Origin: Archilochus colubris
Lineage: Eukaryota > Chordata > Aves > Apodiformes > Trochilidae
NCBI GenBank assembly: GCA_023079485.1
Contig: CM041083.1
Span: 156,134,552-156,198,551 of the forward strand
Direction of reading: 5' to 3'
Length of the DNA stretch: 64,000 bases
Below, in pieces: positions 24,283 to 33,180 of the stretch. Under the pieces are notes generated by a model. It worked only from the letters and a program-made list of their open reading frames with translations, was not told the origin of the DNA and made no database searches. Every line of letters starts with the position of its first letter. The first letter of the stretch is position 1. The position numbers and the translations under genes are program-made.

Positions 24283-25767
24283 CCCTTTATTCACAGCTCA
24301 GTGGGAATCTTTCATTAAATATTCATTAGCACCTATTTTATGAATATGCATGATTCTCACTTAATTGTGTTTCTTTAATTTTCTTAAATGATTTTGCTTT
24401 GAATTTTACACTTGTTCTTCTGTAATTCCATCCACTACCAATGTTGATATAACTGCTGGAGTAATTTTTTCTGGTTTTGACTTTGAAGATTACTTTTCTT
24501 TGACACAAAAACCAAGAAAACACAAAAAAACCCTTAAGCAACCCATCCTAAAAAACATTTTATCCATGTCCTTTCCAATCTGAACCTAAGTAATATAGAA
24601 GAATGTAGAATTGTTTCATATCTTTTGAGACAGAAATAATTTAAGGAAAATTTAAAATATTTTTCAGGCTTAAGTGAGCTAGGTTCATAACTTAGGTCTA
24701 TCCAATTTTCCTCAAATAAAACATGTGAAACGTGTTTTGAATTTTTTTGTATTTTGTACTGCTTTACCTCTCTGTAAGTTGCAAAGGGAATATTATTTTT
24801 TGATTGATCTACACATGAAAAAACACTTTGTTCAGTCCAGATACAATTCTCTCAAAAAATAGCGAGGAGAGCAACTTCCCCCAGCAACTCATGTTGCTTG
24901 CTTTATTAAAGAGCAAAGTAGTGTGAAAGAAAGAGTAGGTTGAAATTTGGAATGAGTTGAAGAAGTGCTTCATTCTTTTTTCCTCTTTTTACACTTAGCA
25001 GGGCATTTGCAATGTAAAAGGCATAGTGACCATTTCTATTAGTGGCTTTTTTGTTTTAAACAATAAGCAGTCTCCCCCTCTGACAAATTTTATGCATACT
25101 GGTTATAGCATAGGTAACAAAAAAATAATCAATTTTTTACAGTTCAACTTCTGTGTTTTGGTGTGATTAATTTCTTCTTGGTCGAATTGAAATCTCTGTA
25201 GTCTGAAAAAGAATTACTCTTTGTCCAATGCTATTAAAAATTGTAGTTCAGACTATAGACAACAAAAGTTCTGTACGTAAGTTTTGTAGCATCTACACCT
25301 GTGTGTGGTGTTACACACCTTCTTTCAGTGCCCCAGGAGACAAATTATTGCCATGTCAACATTTTCATCCTCTTAAATCCTAGGTCACCTTGGAGTCATT
25401 TTTAAACGCTGTCTAACCCACTCTACACCTTGTTCTATCTACACAGCTCTATAATTCCGTATTGCATCCTAATTTACTAAGTATCAGGTGTCTGACATGG
25501 GTTGGAAACTTCTTTTTTATTCCCTTTATAACCCTAATACTGGCTCTGCACAGCTGCCAAAGTGATACTGCTTTAATGACCAGCAATTTACTACTTACAG
25601 CTTTTTATAGGCTTGAGGCCGATTGTCCCATTTGTGCTTTCAGGGCTCCTGCTGCCATTTAAATATCTATTTCCCTACACTACACTCATACTCTAGATGG
25701 CACATTTAGGACAGAACAACTACTTGTTATTAATTAGCTCCTGTGTGTGCAAAAACATATATGTGTG
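24283..25767. other. Unique AT-rich non-coding stretch
   Basis: No gene, RNA or transposon recognised. Confidence 0.55.
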
Positions 25768-25954
25768 TGTTCTGGGTTCATTTTGGTTAATTTTCTTCAT
25801 GTAGCTCATTTTACTTCACTTATTGATTTGTCTTAATCTCAGCCCCTGAGTTTTCTCACTTTTAGCCCTATGATGGTCTCCCTGATCCCACTCGAGGGGA
25901 ACAAGCAAATGACTACATGGGGGCTTACCTACCAACTGGGGTCAACTTACTACA
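25768..25954 (+). mobile_element. ERVL-type LTR with a large internal deletion
   Basis: The left part reads TGTTCTGGGTTCATTTTGG and TTAATTTTCTTCATGTAGC, a diverged LTR start. The right part is TTGTCTTAATCTCAGCCCC, TGAGTTTTCTCACTTTTAGCC, GATCCCACTCGAGGGGAAC and ACCAACTGGGGTCAACTTAC, ending in TACA, which is the end of the same LTR group. The middle (the bulk of U3 and R) is missing. The flanks are GTGTG (25763-25767) and GTCTG (25955-25959), plausibly a mutated 5-bp target duplication. It has no coding capacity. Confidence 0.8.
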
Positions 25955-27343
25955 GTCTGTGACAATAAGCATTACTTTATATAATTGTACAAAGCTAGGT
26001 AGAAAATAAATCAGAGTGGGAAAAATGACCCTGTTGATTGAGAGCTTCTATAATTGCTATATCCAACAAACCAAAGCATAATGCAGACCAGGACATGTCT
26101 AGGAAAATCCTGAAGAAATCTTAGGGTATGTTTTGTTAGCTAAGCACAAAACTTGTAGTCTGTTACAACAATGATCACTCCATAATTACAGGATAGAGCC
26201 CTGTGCTCCAGAACATATTTCTTCAAAGTTTGTTGCAACATGAAGAACTTACATTGAATGAAAATCTCTAAGTTATATGGGCAGAAATAACAGAAGGGAT
26301 CTCAGCTCACTGGAGTGGATAAGAAGAGCTTGATTTATTGCCAGGCTAGATGAGAGTCATAAAGTAATATACCTTATATATGAGATGAAAACTTCCATGT
26401 TAACAGTCTTAAATGGCACATTGTCCTCTTACAATACTATGAGGACTCCTGTACTTTTCAAGGTGATTATTCAGACTTCCTTTTATGCTTTTCTAGTGTT
26501 CATCTTATGCAGTCATCTCTGATGGCTACAGTCCATGAGGTCCTTTGTTGGCAACACTGAAATGGCATGAATTAAGGGCAATCTGAGGAGGGAAGATGGA
26601 ATTAGTTGGACCCCTTCTTTCATCCTCTAGTTGTCCTCATCCATCAATGGTGTTTTATCTCTTTCCTCAAAATAAAGAGTGATCTCATACACTCCAGACA
26701 TATTTTGTTTTATGGGCCCTGGACTTGTTCTGGCTTCTAGAGGCACCTTGCTAGTCCTGGTTCCAACAGCCACCTTCTCTGGCTCTTCTACACTCTTCAT
26801 TATGGCCTGACAGATCTTAATACTTTCAAATTTTTCTGTACTCCTATTCATGCAAATATATCACTTGTCCATTTAACTTTGTGATTAGATATTATATTTC
26901 TCTTTTGAAAATCAAGTGTCTCATAAATAAGTTCTGATTTCTTTATTTTTCAACATTTTTAATCTATTTTTTGTTTTTCTTTTTTTCTTTCCTTGTATAT
27001 TTTAATATATGTAACAATATACTAGTAGCAATATTTTTGTATGTGTATTGACTACATATTTATGCAGTGCTGAATCTGGAATTAAGTCACAGTTACTGAT
27101 ATAGTTTTCAAATTCAAACCTAAAATAATGTACTGTAATTTTTATACTTTTCATTTACAGAAGAAATCAATATATTCATACTTCAAATAGGGATTATGCT
27201 TACACATTTTATCTCCTTAATCCAGTGAACAATATTGGTCACTGATAGACTGAAAAAGGGAAACATGTTAAAGCAGTTAATTTTGTTTAACTGTACATAG
27301 ATCATTTTATCTTACATAAATCTTTGATTAGTCTTTTAGATGA
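25955..27343. other. Unique AT-rich non-coding stretch
   Basis: No recognised gene or repeat. It contains the minus-strand open frame listed next. Confidence 0.5.
26627..26851 (-). CDS. Unrecognised 74-residue open frame (probably chance)
   Basis: It starts with a true ATG on the minus strand and has a charged, soluble-looking composition (many Glu, Lys, Arg and Asp), unlike most chance frames in this AT-rich DNA. I recognise no domain and see no signal peptide, no splice context and no neighbouring exon. It could be a decayed retrocopy or a lineage-specific exon, but chance is more likely. Confidence 0.08.
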   Translation of the reverse strand: MNRSTEKFESIKICQAIMKSVEEPEKVAVGTRTSKVPLEARTSPGPIKQNMSGVYEITLYFEERDKTPLMDEDN

Positions 27344-27483
27344 ATAGAATGGTTTGGGTTGGAAAGGGCCTTAAAGATCATCTATTTCTAACACCTCTGC
27401 ATGGGCATGGATACCTTCCACTAGTCCACGTTGTTCAAAACCCCATCCAGCCGGACCTTGCACACTTTCAAGTGGGGGACATG
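27344..27483 (-). mobile_element. CR1 LINE 3' end fragment
   Basis: The plus strand shows TAGAATGGTTTGGGTTGGAA, AGGGCCTTAAAGATCATC, GGATACCTTCCACTAGTCC, GTTGTTCAAAACCCCATCC and GGACCTTGCACACTTTCAAG. This is the terminal ~140 bases of CR1 in minus orientation, close to the consensus and therefore probably younger than the others. Its 5' truncation point abuts an AT dinucleotide array. Confidence 0.95.
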
Positions 27484-27490
27484 CATTTTT

Positions 27491-27514
27491 TAATATATAT
27501 ATATATATATATAT
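27491..27514 (+). repeat. (TA)n microsatellite
   Basis: About eleven tandem TA units immediately beyond the truncated end of the CR1 copy. Confidence 0.92.
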
Positions 27515-28003
27515 GTTTTATGTATTTTCCTTTTATTACACATATATGGCAAAATTGGTCTTACAAGAGTTATCACAGCAAATTAAATTATTTTATTTTC
27601 TCTTTACTTCACACATTGGGAGCAGTTGTCTTCCTAAATTATGAAAATATGCTCAGTAATGGATCTGTATAATTTATGTGAATGATCATAAACTATCTTC
27701 TATAGTTTACAGTATGCTAACATTATGTGAAAAGACTGAGAAAAACAGAAGAGGTCATCTTACGAAGTATTTTGGTGCAGTAAAACAAACTCTGCTATGA
27801 TATATTGGGATATTATTTTGAAAGTCAGTCTGCTCTGACTTTTGAAATTCAGGTTGCTCTTCTAAAGAATCCTCTTAATGCAAATTGCTATTTAATCAAG
27901 GCATTACTGTTTTTCAAGACCTGACCCTGTGTTCTATTCAATTACTAACGTTCTGAGCAGGTATGTCCCTGAAGTTCAATGTATTAACTAGAACAAAACA
28001 CGT

Positions 28004-28068
28004 TTGGTCTGGTTTAGCTGGTTTTGGTTTTGTCTTGGTTTGCATTGGTTTGGGTTGATTTTGTGTTT
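28004..28068 (+). repeat. Degenerate GGTTT/GGTTTT tract
   Basis: About ten G-G-T-T-T-type units with irregular spacing. It is not a telomeric TTAGGG array. Confidence 0.75.
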
Positions 28069-28493
28069 CTTTTACAACTTCACTGCATCAGCTGGACCAT
28101 AATTTTTTTCAACACATTTACATATGAATAGCAATATATTTGAAAATAAGGAAAAGTGCCACTAATTCTCTAGCCAATAGCAGAACGAAAGCCACTTCTA
28201 GTGTAATAATTATCTAAAAAAAAAAAAAGCATTTGTTAGTTTAGAGACTTAGCTAATTACAAATTTATATTAATATATTATCTCTCATGGGTTTTTTTCC
28301 CAATAGATATTTAATTATTTACAGGAAGTGGTAAAACTCCAAAAAGTGGAAGTTACACACATGTGACTAGAGATTAACCATTTTTGTGGTAAGTAAAAGA
28401 TAACTTTTGAGTCTTTTTTTTTCATTATGCATGCTCATCTCATCTCATGCTAGTAGGCATTTCTCTATACAAAAAAGCAAACCTAACAAATAA

Positions 28494-28540
28494 AACACCA
28501 AACCAACCAACCAAAAACCATAAAACCAAAACAAAACCTA
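28494..28540 (+). repeat. Degenerate AACC/AAAAC tract
   Basis: Units of AACC, then AAAACC and AAAAC. It is roughly the reverse complement of the tract at 28004-28068. Confidence 0.75.
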
Positions 28541-29059
28541 AGATTTTCTTTTTCTATTATAGCTTGTGACCCTAAAATGACCCAGAGGCAGTCTAGGCAG
28601 ACTGTAGATAGGTTGTGAATTTTACTAAACATTTCATGCTGTCAGGAATGGGCAGATTTAATATAAAAAATGTAGCTGTCTGAGAATTTCCACAGATGGA
28701 TAGATACCTTAACACCACTAGGCAGGGTGCCGGAGATTTACGATACCTGAGAGTCAGCTAAGTAAGGATATATAGTAGTATGTCTCACTCACAGGAAAAC
28801 TGTCACAAAATCCTTCTTCAATGATTATTTCATGTAGAAATCTCTCACCATATTTTAAGTATTTCAAAATTCTTGTAACTTCACCATTGCAACTACACAC
28901 AGTTGACAATACAGTTGTAGCTATAATTCCTAAAACACTGATATTGTTATTCTTTGCTATTATGATCTGTCATAACCTTTTAAATCAAAGAAGTTAAGCA
29001 CATCTAAGTGGGGTTAGGAGTAGAAAAATAAAAACTTAAAGAATAGCAGAAGACATCTT

Positions 29060-30147
29060 TACTGTATTTAAATGGCAAGGTTTTGCAGTGGAGTGCTGCA
29101 AGGATGCCTTCTACAATAAAAAGACAGATGCTATCCCTATGTCAGACAGAATTAGTTCCAGCTGGATCCAAGATGAACCCACCACTGGCCAAAGCTTAGC
29201 CAATCAGTGATGCTGGTGATGCCTCAGTGATAACATATTCAAGAAATGGTAAAAAAATCTGTGCAGCTGGGAGAGAGGAGAGAGAAAGTGTGAAACAACC
29301 TTGCACACAGCAAGGGCAGTGAAGAAGGAGGGGGAGGAGGTTCTTCCAGGTTTCATAGCAGATCACAACCTGTGATGAAGACCAGGTTGCCCCTTTGCAA
29401 CCCATTATGGTCCATGGTGTAACAGAGATCCACCCTGCAGCCTGTGAAGGATACGACACTGGAACAAGTGGATGTACCCTGAAGGCAGATTGTGGAGAGC
29501 CTACATGGGAGCAGGTTCTTGATGAGAACTGTAGCCCAGGGAGAAGACCCTATGCTAAAGCAGATTTTTTTGTAAGACCTGTAATCCTGTGGAGAACTCA
29601 CAGTGGTACTGCCTGTTCCTGAAGGAGTGAACTCAGTGGAAAGGAGTTTGTGAAAACGCTCAAGTTCATGAACTCAAGAAGTTTATGCTGCCCATAAAAA
29701 AAACTCACATTGGAAATGTTTGGGAAGTCTGGCTCCTGACCAGAGAGGTGTCCCTGGTGTGAGGGACCTCATGCTGGAACAGGGGAAGTGTCAGGAGGAA
29801 GTGACAGAGATGAAGTTATGAATGTACAGCAGCCCCCATTCCCCATCCACCTGCACTGCCTCGGAGGAAGAGTTATGAATGATGAAGAGGAGAGGGTTTT
29901 GTAAAAGCTGCTTTTTAGATCTTATTTCTCATTATTTTACTCCGTTTAACTGATAATAGATTTATTTTGCCTAGTCAAGTCTGTTTTGCCTGTGATGATA
30001 TTTTTTAGATGATTTCTATCCCAATATCTTGACTGACTTGATCCTGTGGGCTTTTCATTGTATTTTTCTCCTCTTGTCCTGTTTAAAAGAGAGGAGTAAT
30101 AGTGGCTTGCTAGGTAACTGGCAGACAGCCAAGATCGAACCACCACA
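29060..30147 (+). mobile_element. ERVL-type LTR, ~1.1 kb, plus orientation
   Basis: The element matches a long avian LTR family that I recognise by its ordered blocks. These are GGCAAGGTTTTGCAGTGG (near 29078), AAAGACAGATGCTATCCC, CAGCTGGATCCAAGATGAAC and GCCAAAGCTTAGCCAATCAG. Then come TGATAACATATTCAAGAAATG, GTGAAGAAGGAGGGGGAGGA, an internal zone of imperfect units built on GGAACAAGTGG or GGGAGCAGG (29390-29790), and the ATTATTTTACTCCGTTTAAC polyadenylation region. It ends with AGTCTGTTTTGCCTGTGATG and GCCAAGATCGAACCACCACA at 30147. It has no protein-coding capacity. The left boundary is approximate and I could not find a target duplication. It is probably a solo LTR, since no ERV interior lies on either side. 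Confidence 0.85.
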
Positions 30148-31169
30148 ATATGGAACATTTTGTTGCAATGCTTTGATTTTAAGGATTACCTTTGTTCTGC
30201 TGGAAAGCTAACACACTTTTTATAGAAATATCACATTTGAAGTCTGCGCTGCTAGAAAGGAAAATTTTAATTTATATTATTATACAATACTTCAGGATGT
30301 CATAAGGGTATTTGTGTCTCTACTTCAAATGTTACTAATTTATCCATTGCAAAACTGTAATTGTTTTATCAATTGGCTCATTCTGATACAACACAGTTAC
30401 TGCAGAAAAGAATATATAGTCATTAGCATACACAATTCACTGATTATCATAATTACTCAAAGTTCTGTTTATGGGCAAAAGTAAATACTTTCTGATTAAT
30501 GTTAAATATACTTTTTAGCATTACATTTAATAGCTTATATGTAGTGATATACAAAATATGCAGGGAACATTTTCTTCATATTGAGTTTTTGTGCTGATGG
30601 ACATTAAATAATATTCTAAGTGGAAAAGAAAGAACAAGGTTGAATTACACTTGTCAACAACCAAGGTGAAATGAATAAAGGCATCTTTTGTCCTGTTGCT
30701 TAAAACAGTAGAAGTGAAATATTTCAAAAGCAGCACGTGGCTGAAGTGGTTATGGACCACATATGATTTATGCCCTGTGGATGTTTCCTGTCTCTTGGCA
30801 CAGACAGGTAAAGTGTATTTTTTTACTTTAAAGTCCTTTTGAAGACAACCTTATACTAACATCTTGGGGGAGACCTAGCTCATGTGGCTTTAGAGGAGGG
30901 TTTCCAGTGCCTAAACACAGGCATCTATTTTGATTTGCAGTCAGAGGCATAATACAAGACAAAACTTATAGTTATCAAGTGAAGGCTACCAGGTGTACCA
31001 TGATCATTTGAAGCAGGGCTTGAAGCCCAGGCAAATTACCCAGGGGTAATTTGAATCCACATTTGATGTCTTTGTATGGGAAAAAAAAAAAAAAAAAAAA
31101 GAGTTCTGATTACCCTTCATGTTTAAAAGGAAAAATAAATCCAAGAGTCCTACTTCAACCCCTCACTCT
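30148..31169. other. Unique AT-rich non-coding stretch
   Basis: No gene or transposon recognised. It contains a pair of adjacent perfect hairpins at 31016-31053 (see findings) and a poly-A run at 31081-31100. Confidence 0.55.
31081..31100 (+). repeat. Poly-A run
   Basis: Twenty consecutive A, about 70 bases left of the end of a CR1 copy. It is not part of CR1, which ends in octamers. Confidence 0.85.
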
Positions 31170-32740
31170 TAGAATCATAGAATCATTAAGGCTGAAAAAG
31201 ATCTCTAAGATAATCAAGCTTCACTACCAATTCAACACCACCAGCCAACTAAACCATGTCCTCAAGTGCTACATCCACACGTGTTTTAAACACCTCCAGG
31301 GAGAGTGAGTCAATCGCTTCCCAGGGCAGCTTGTTACAATGCCTGACAACTCTCTCAGTAAAGAAATTTTCCCTAATACCAATCTGATCCTCCCCTACCA
31401 CAACTTGAGTCCAGTTCCTCTGGTCCTCTCATCACTTATGTGGGAGAAGAGACCAATCACTACCTCACAACCTCCTTTCAGGCAGTTGCAAAGAGCAATA
31501 AGGTCTCCCTTCAGCTTCCTTTTCTCTGGACTAAACAACCTCAGTTCCCTCAGTTGCTTGTCATGAGACTTGTGCTCCAGACCCTTCACCAGCTTAATTG
31601 ATCGGTCATCTCTTGATATGCTCTAGCAACTCAATGTCTTTCTTGTAGTGGGGCACAAAACTGAACACAGTATTCCATCTGCAGCCTCAGCAAGCTGGAT
31701 ACAGGTGGACAATCACTTCCCTAGTTCTGTCTACACTACTCCTGATACAAGCCAGGATGCTGTTAGCCTTCTTGGCCACCTGGGTGCACTGCTGGCTCAT
31801 ATTCACCCAGATGTCAACCAGCAGTCCCAGATCCTTTTCTGCCAGCAAGCTTTCCAGACACTCTTCCCCAAACCTATAGCATTGCATGGGGTTGATGTTA
31901 CCAAAATTCAGGAACCAACACTTGGCCTGGTTGAACCTCATACTGCTGAACGTGGTCCAGTGATTCAGCCTGTCCAAGTCCTTCTTTTGAGCCTTCCTAC
32001 GCTCAGGGAGGTCAGTGCTCCCTCCCAGTTTAGTATCCATCTGCAAACTTACTGAGAGTACATTTGATTCCCTCATCTAGATCAATGATAAATAGATTAA
32101 ATAAGACTGGTCCCAAAACTGAGCCCTGGGGAACACCACCTGTGACCAGACACCAACTGAATTTAACTCTATTCACCTCATCTCTGTGCGCTTGGCTGTC
32201 CAGCCAGTTTTCAACCCAGAGAAGAGTCAACCTGTTCATGTCATGAGCTGCAAGCTTCTCTAGAATACTATGGGAGACAGTGTCAAAGGTTTTACTGGAA
32301 TCCAAGAAGACAACATTCACAACTTTTCCCTCATCCACTAGATGCAACACCTGGTCATAGAAGGAGTTCCTCCTGGTTAAGCAGGACCTCCATTTCATAA
32401 GCCCATGCTGATCCAATCCCCTGGCTCTCCTGCACCTGCCAGATGAGTTCTCTCTAGATGAACTGCTCCATTTTTTCCCAGTACTGAAGTCAGGCTGACT
32501 CAGTAGTTTCCCTCAGGGCTGAATGCGCTGCGGATAACTGGTTTGACTATTAATACTGAGGCAAACAAGGCAATAAGTACCTCAGCCTTCTCCTCATCTT
32601 TGATTGCAATGTTGCCCCCCAGTCCAATAAAGGGGATTTGTTCTTTTACAACAGTGGTCATATTGAGCTCTAGCTGGGCTTTGCCTTTCTAATTTTTCTC
32701 TGCATGACCTAACTAGATCCCTGTACTTGTCCTGAGATGC
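31170..32740 (-). mobile_element. CR1 LINE, ~1.6 kb with RT code
   Basis: This is the longest CR1 copy here, in minus orientation. The plus strand starts with TAGAATCATAGAATCATTAA, continues through the 3' UTR (AAACACCTCCAGGGAGAG, AATTTTCCCTAATACC, AGCAATAAGGTCTCCCTTC, GGACTAAACAACCTCAG) and then enters ORF2 in reverse. Beyond about 32420 it continues with blocks upstream of the RT palm (AATACTGAGGCAAACAAGGC, TTGAGCTCTAGCTGGGCTTT, TGCATGACCTAACTAGATCC). It is 5'-truncated near 32740. The ORF2 code is broken by at least one frameshift near 32040-32070 and by point changes. Confidence 0.96.
31687..32416 (-). pseudogene. CR1 ORF2 reverse transcriptase remnant (two frames)
   Basis: Two overlapping minus-strand frames together cover the RT palm and thumb. 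The upstream frame (32416-32030) carries the palm A-like segment [19 protein letters not shown]. In the family the catalytic Asp lies in the A-box AFDTV, here TFDTV. The frame then carries [14 protein letters not shown] (the B-box), and [10 protein letters not shown], where the catalytic FADD box has become FADG. The downstream frame (32076-31687) continues with [20 protein letters not shown], the CWFLNFG segment and CIRSSVDRTREVIVHLY. The break between frames and the lost catalytic Asp show a dead copy. RT would copy CR1 RNA at a nicked target in the nucleus. This one cannot. Confidence 0.93.
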
Positions 32741-32873
32741 CTTCAAGATCATCAAGTCCACCTGTCAGTCCTACACCACCATAAACAATAAATCATCTCC
32801 CAGAGTGCCACATCTACTCTCTTTTTGAACACCCCCAGGGATGGCGACTTCATCACCTCCCTAGGCCTCCTCT
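32741..32873 (-). mobile_element. Second CR1 LINE 3' end, abutting the first
   Basis: Immediately beyond the truncated 5' side of the long copy, the plus strand restarts with CR1 3' UTR blocks: CAAGATCATCAAGTCCACC, AATCATCTCCCAGAGTGCC, CATCTACTCTCTTTTTGAAC and ACCCCCAGGGATGGCGACTT. It lacks the terminal octamers. Same orientation, head to tail with the longer element. Confidence 0.85.
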
Positions 32874-33180
32874 GGGTGGCAATAACCACTATTTCAGTTC
32901 TTCCCTTCAGCCAGGGAAGAGGATTGCTCCCTCTTTGCTCAACTTACCCACACAAATTACCATGCCTCTCCCTTCTGCTGTGCCATACCCCGTTTACCTG
33001 CTCTGGTTGGGGCTCTTCGGGGTCACCCAAGCTCTCTGGGGTCTAGTCTTGTATGTCAGGGTTTTGGCCACCATCACTTTTTTCCCCACCTACCCTGAGT
33101 GAGATCCATCACTGGTCAGGAGCTCACTCTTCCCTCTGGGACAGTGAGGCGGGACGGATGGGGCACCTTATCTTGCACTT
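32874..33180. other. Unclassified GC-richer block next to CR1
   Basis: GC content is clearly above the local level up to a sharp edge near 33180. It contains CTTGTATGTCAGGGTTTTGG, CCCTGAGTGAGATCCATCAC and GAGGCGGGACGGATGGGGC. No codon signal is visible in the 73-codon open frame at its left. It may be a decayed LTR or another transposon that I do not recognise. Confidence 0.4.

Larger units (their letters stand above)
27515..29059. other. Unique AT-rich non-coding stretch with G/T and A/C tracts
   Basis: No gene recognised. It contains a GGTTT-type tract at 28004-28068 and an AACC/AAAAC-type tract at 28494-28540, listed separately. Confidence 0.5.

Noticed and set aside
24023..24343. Open frames of more than 100 codons on both strands with Ser/Leu/Pro and Glu/Arg/Gly repeats
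   Set aside because: They are produced by the CCTCT microsatellite, whose five-base unit contains no stop on either strand.
28004..28068. Interstitial telomere repeat
   Set aside because: Units are GGTTT or GGTTTT, with no TTAGGG array.
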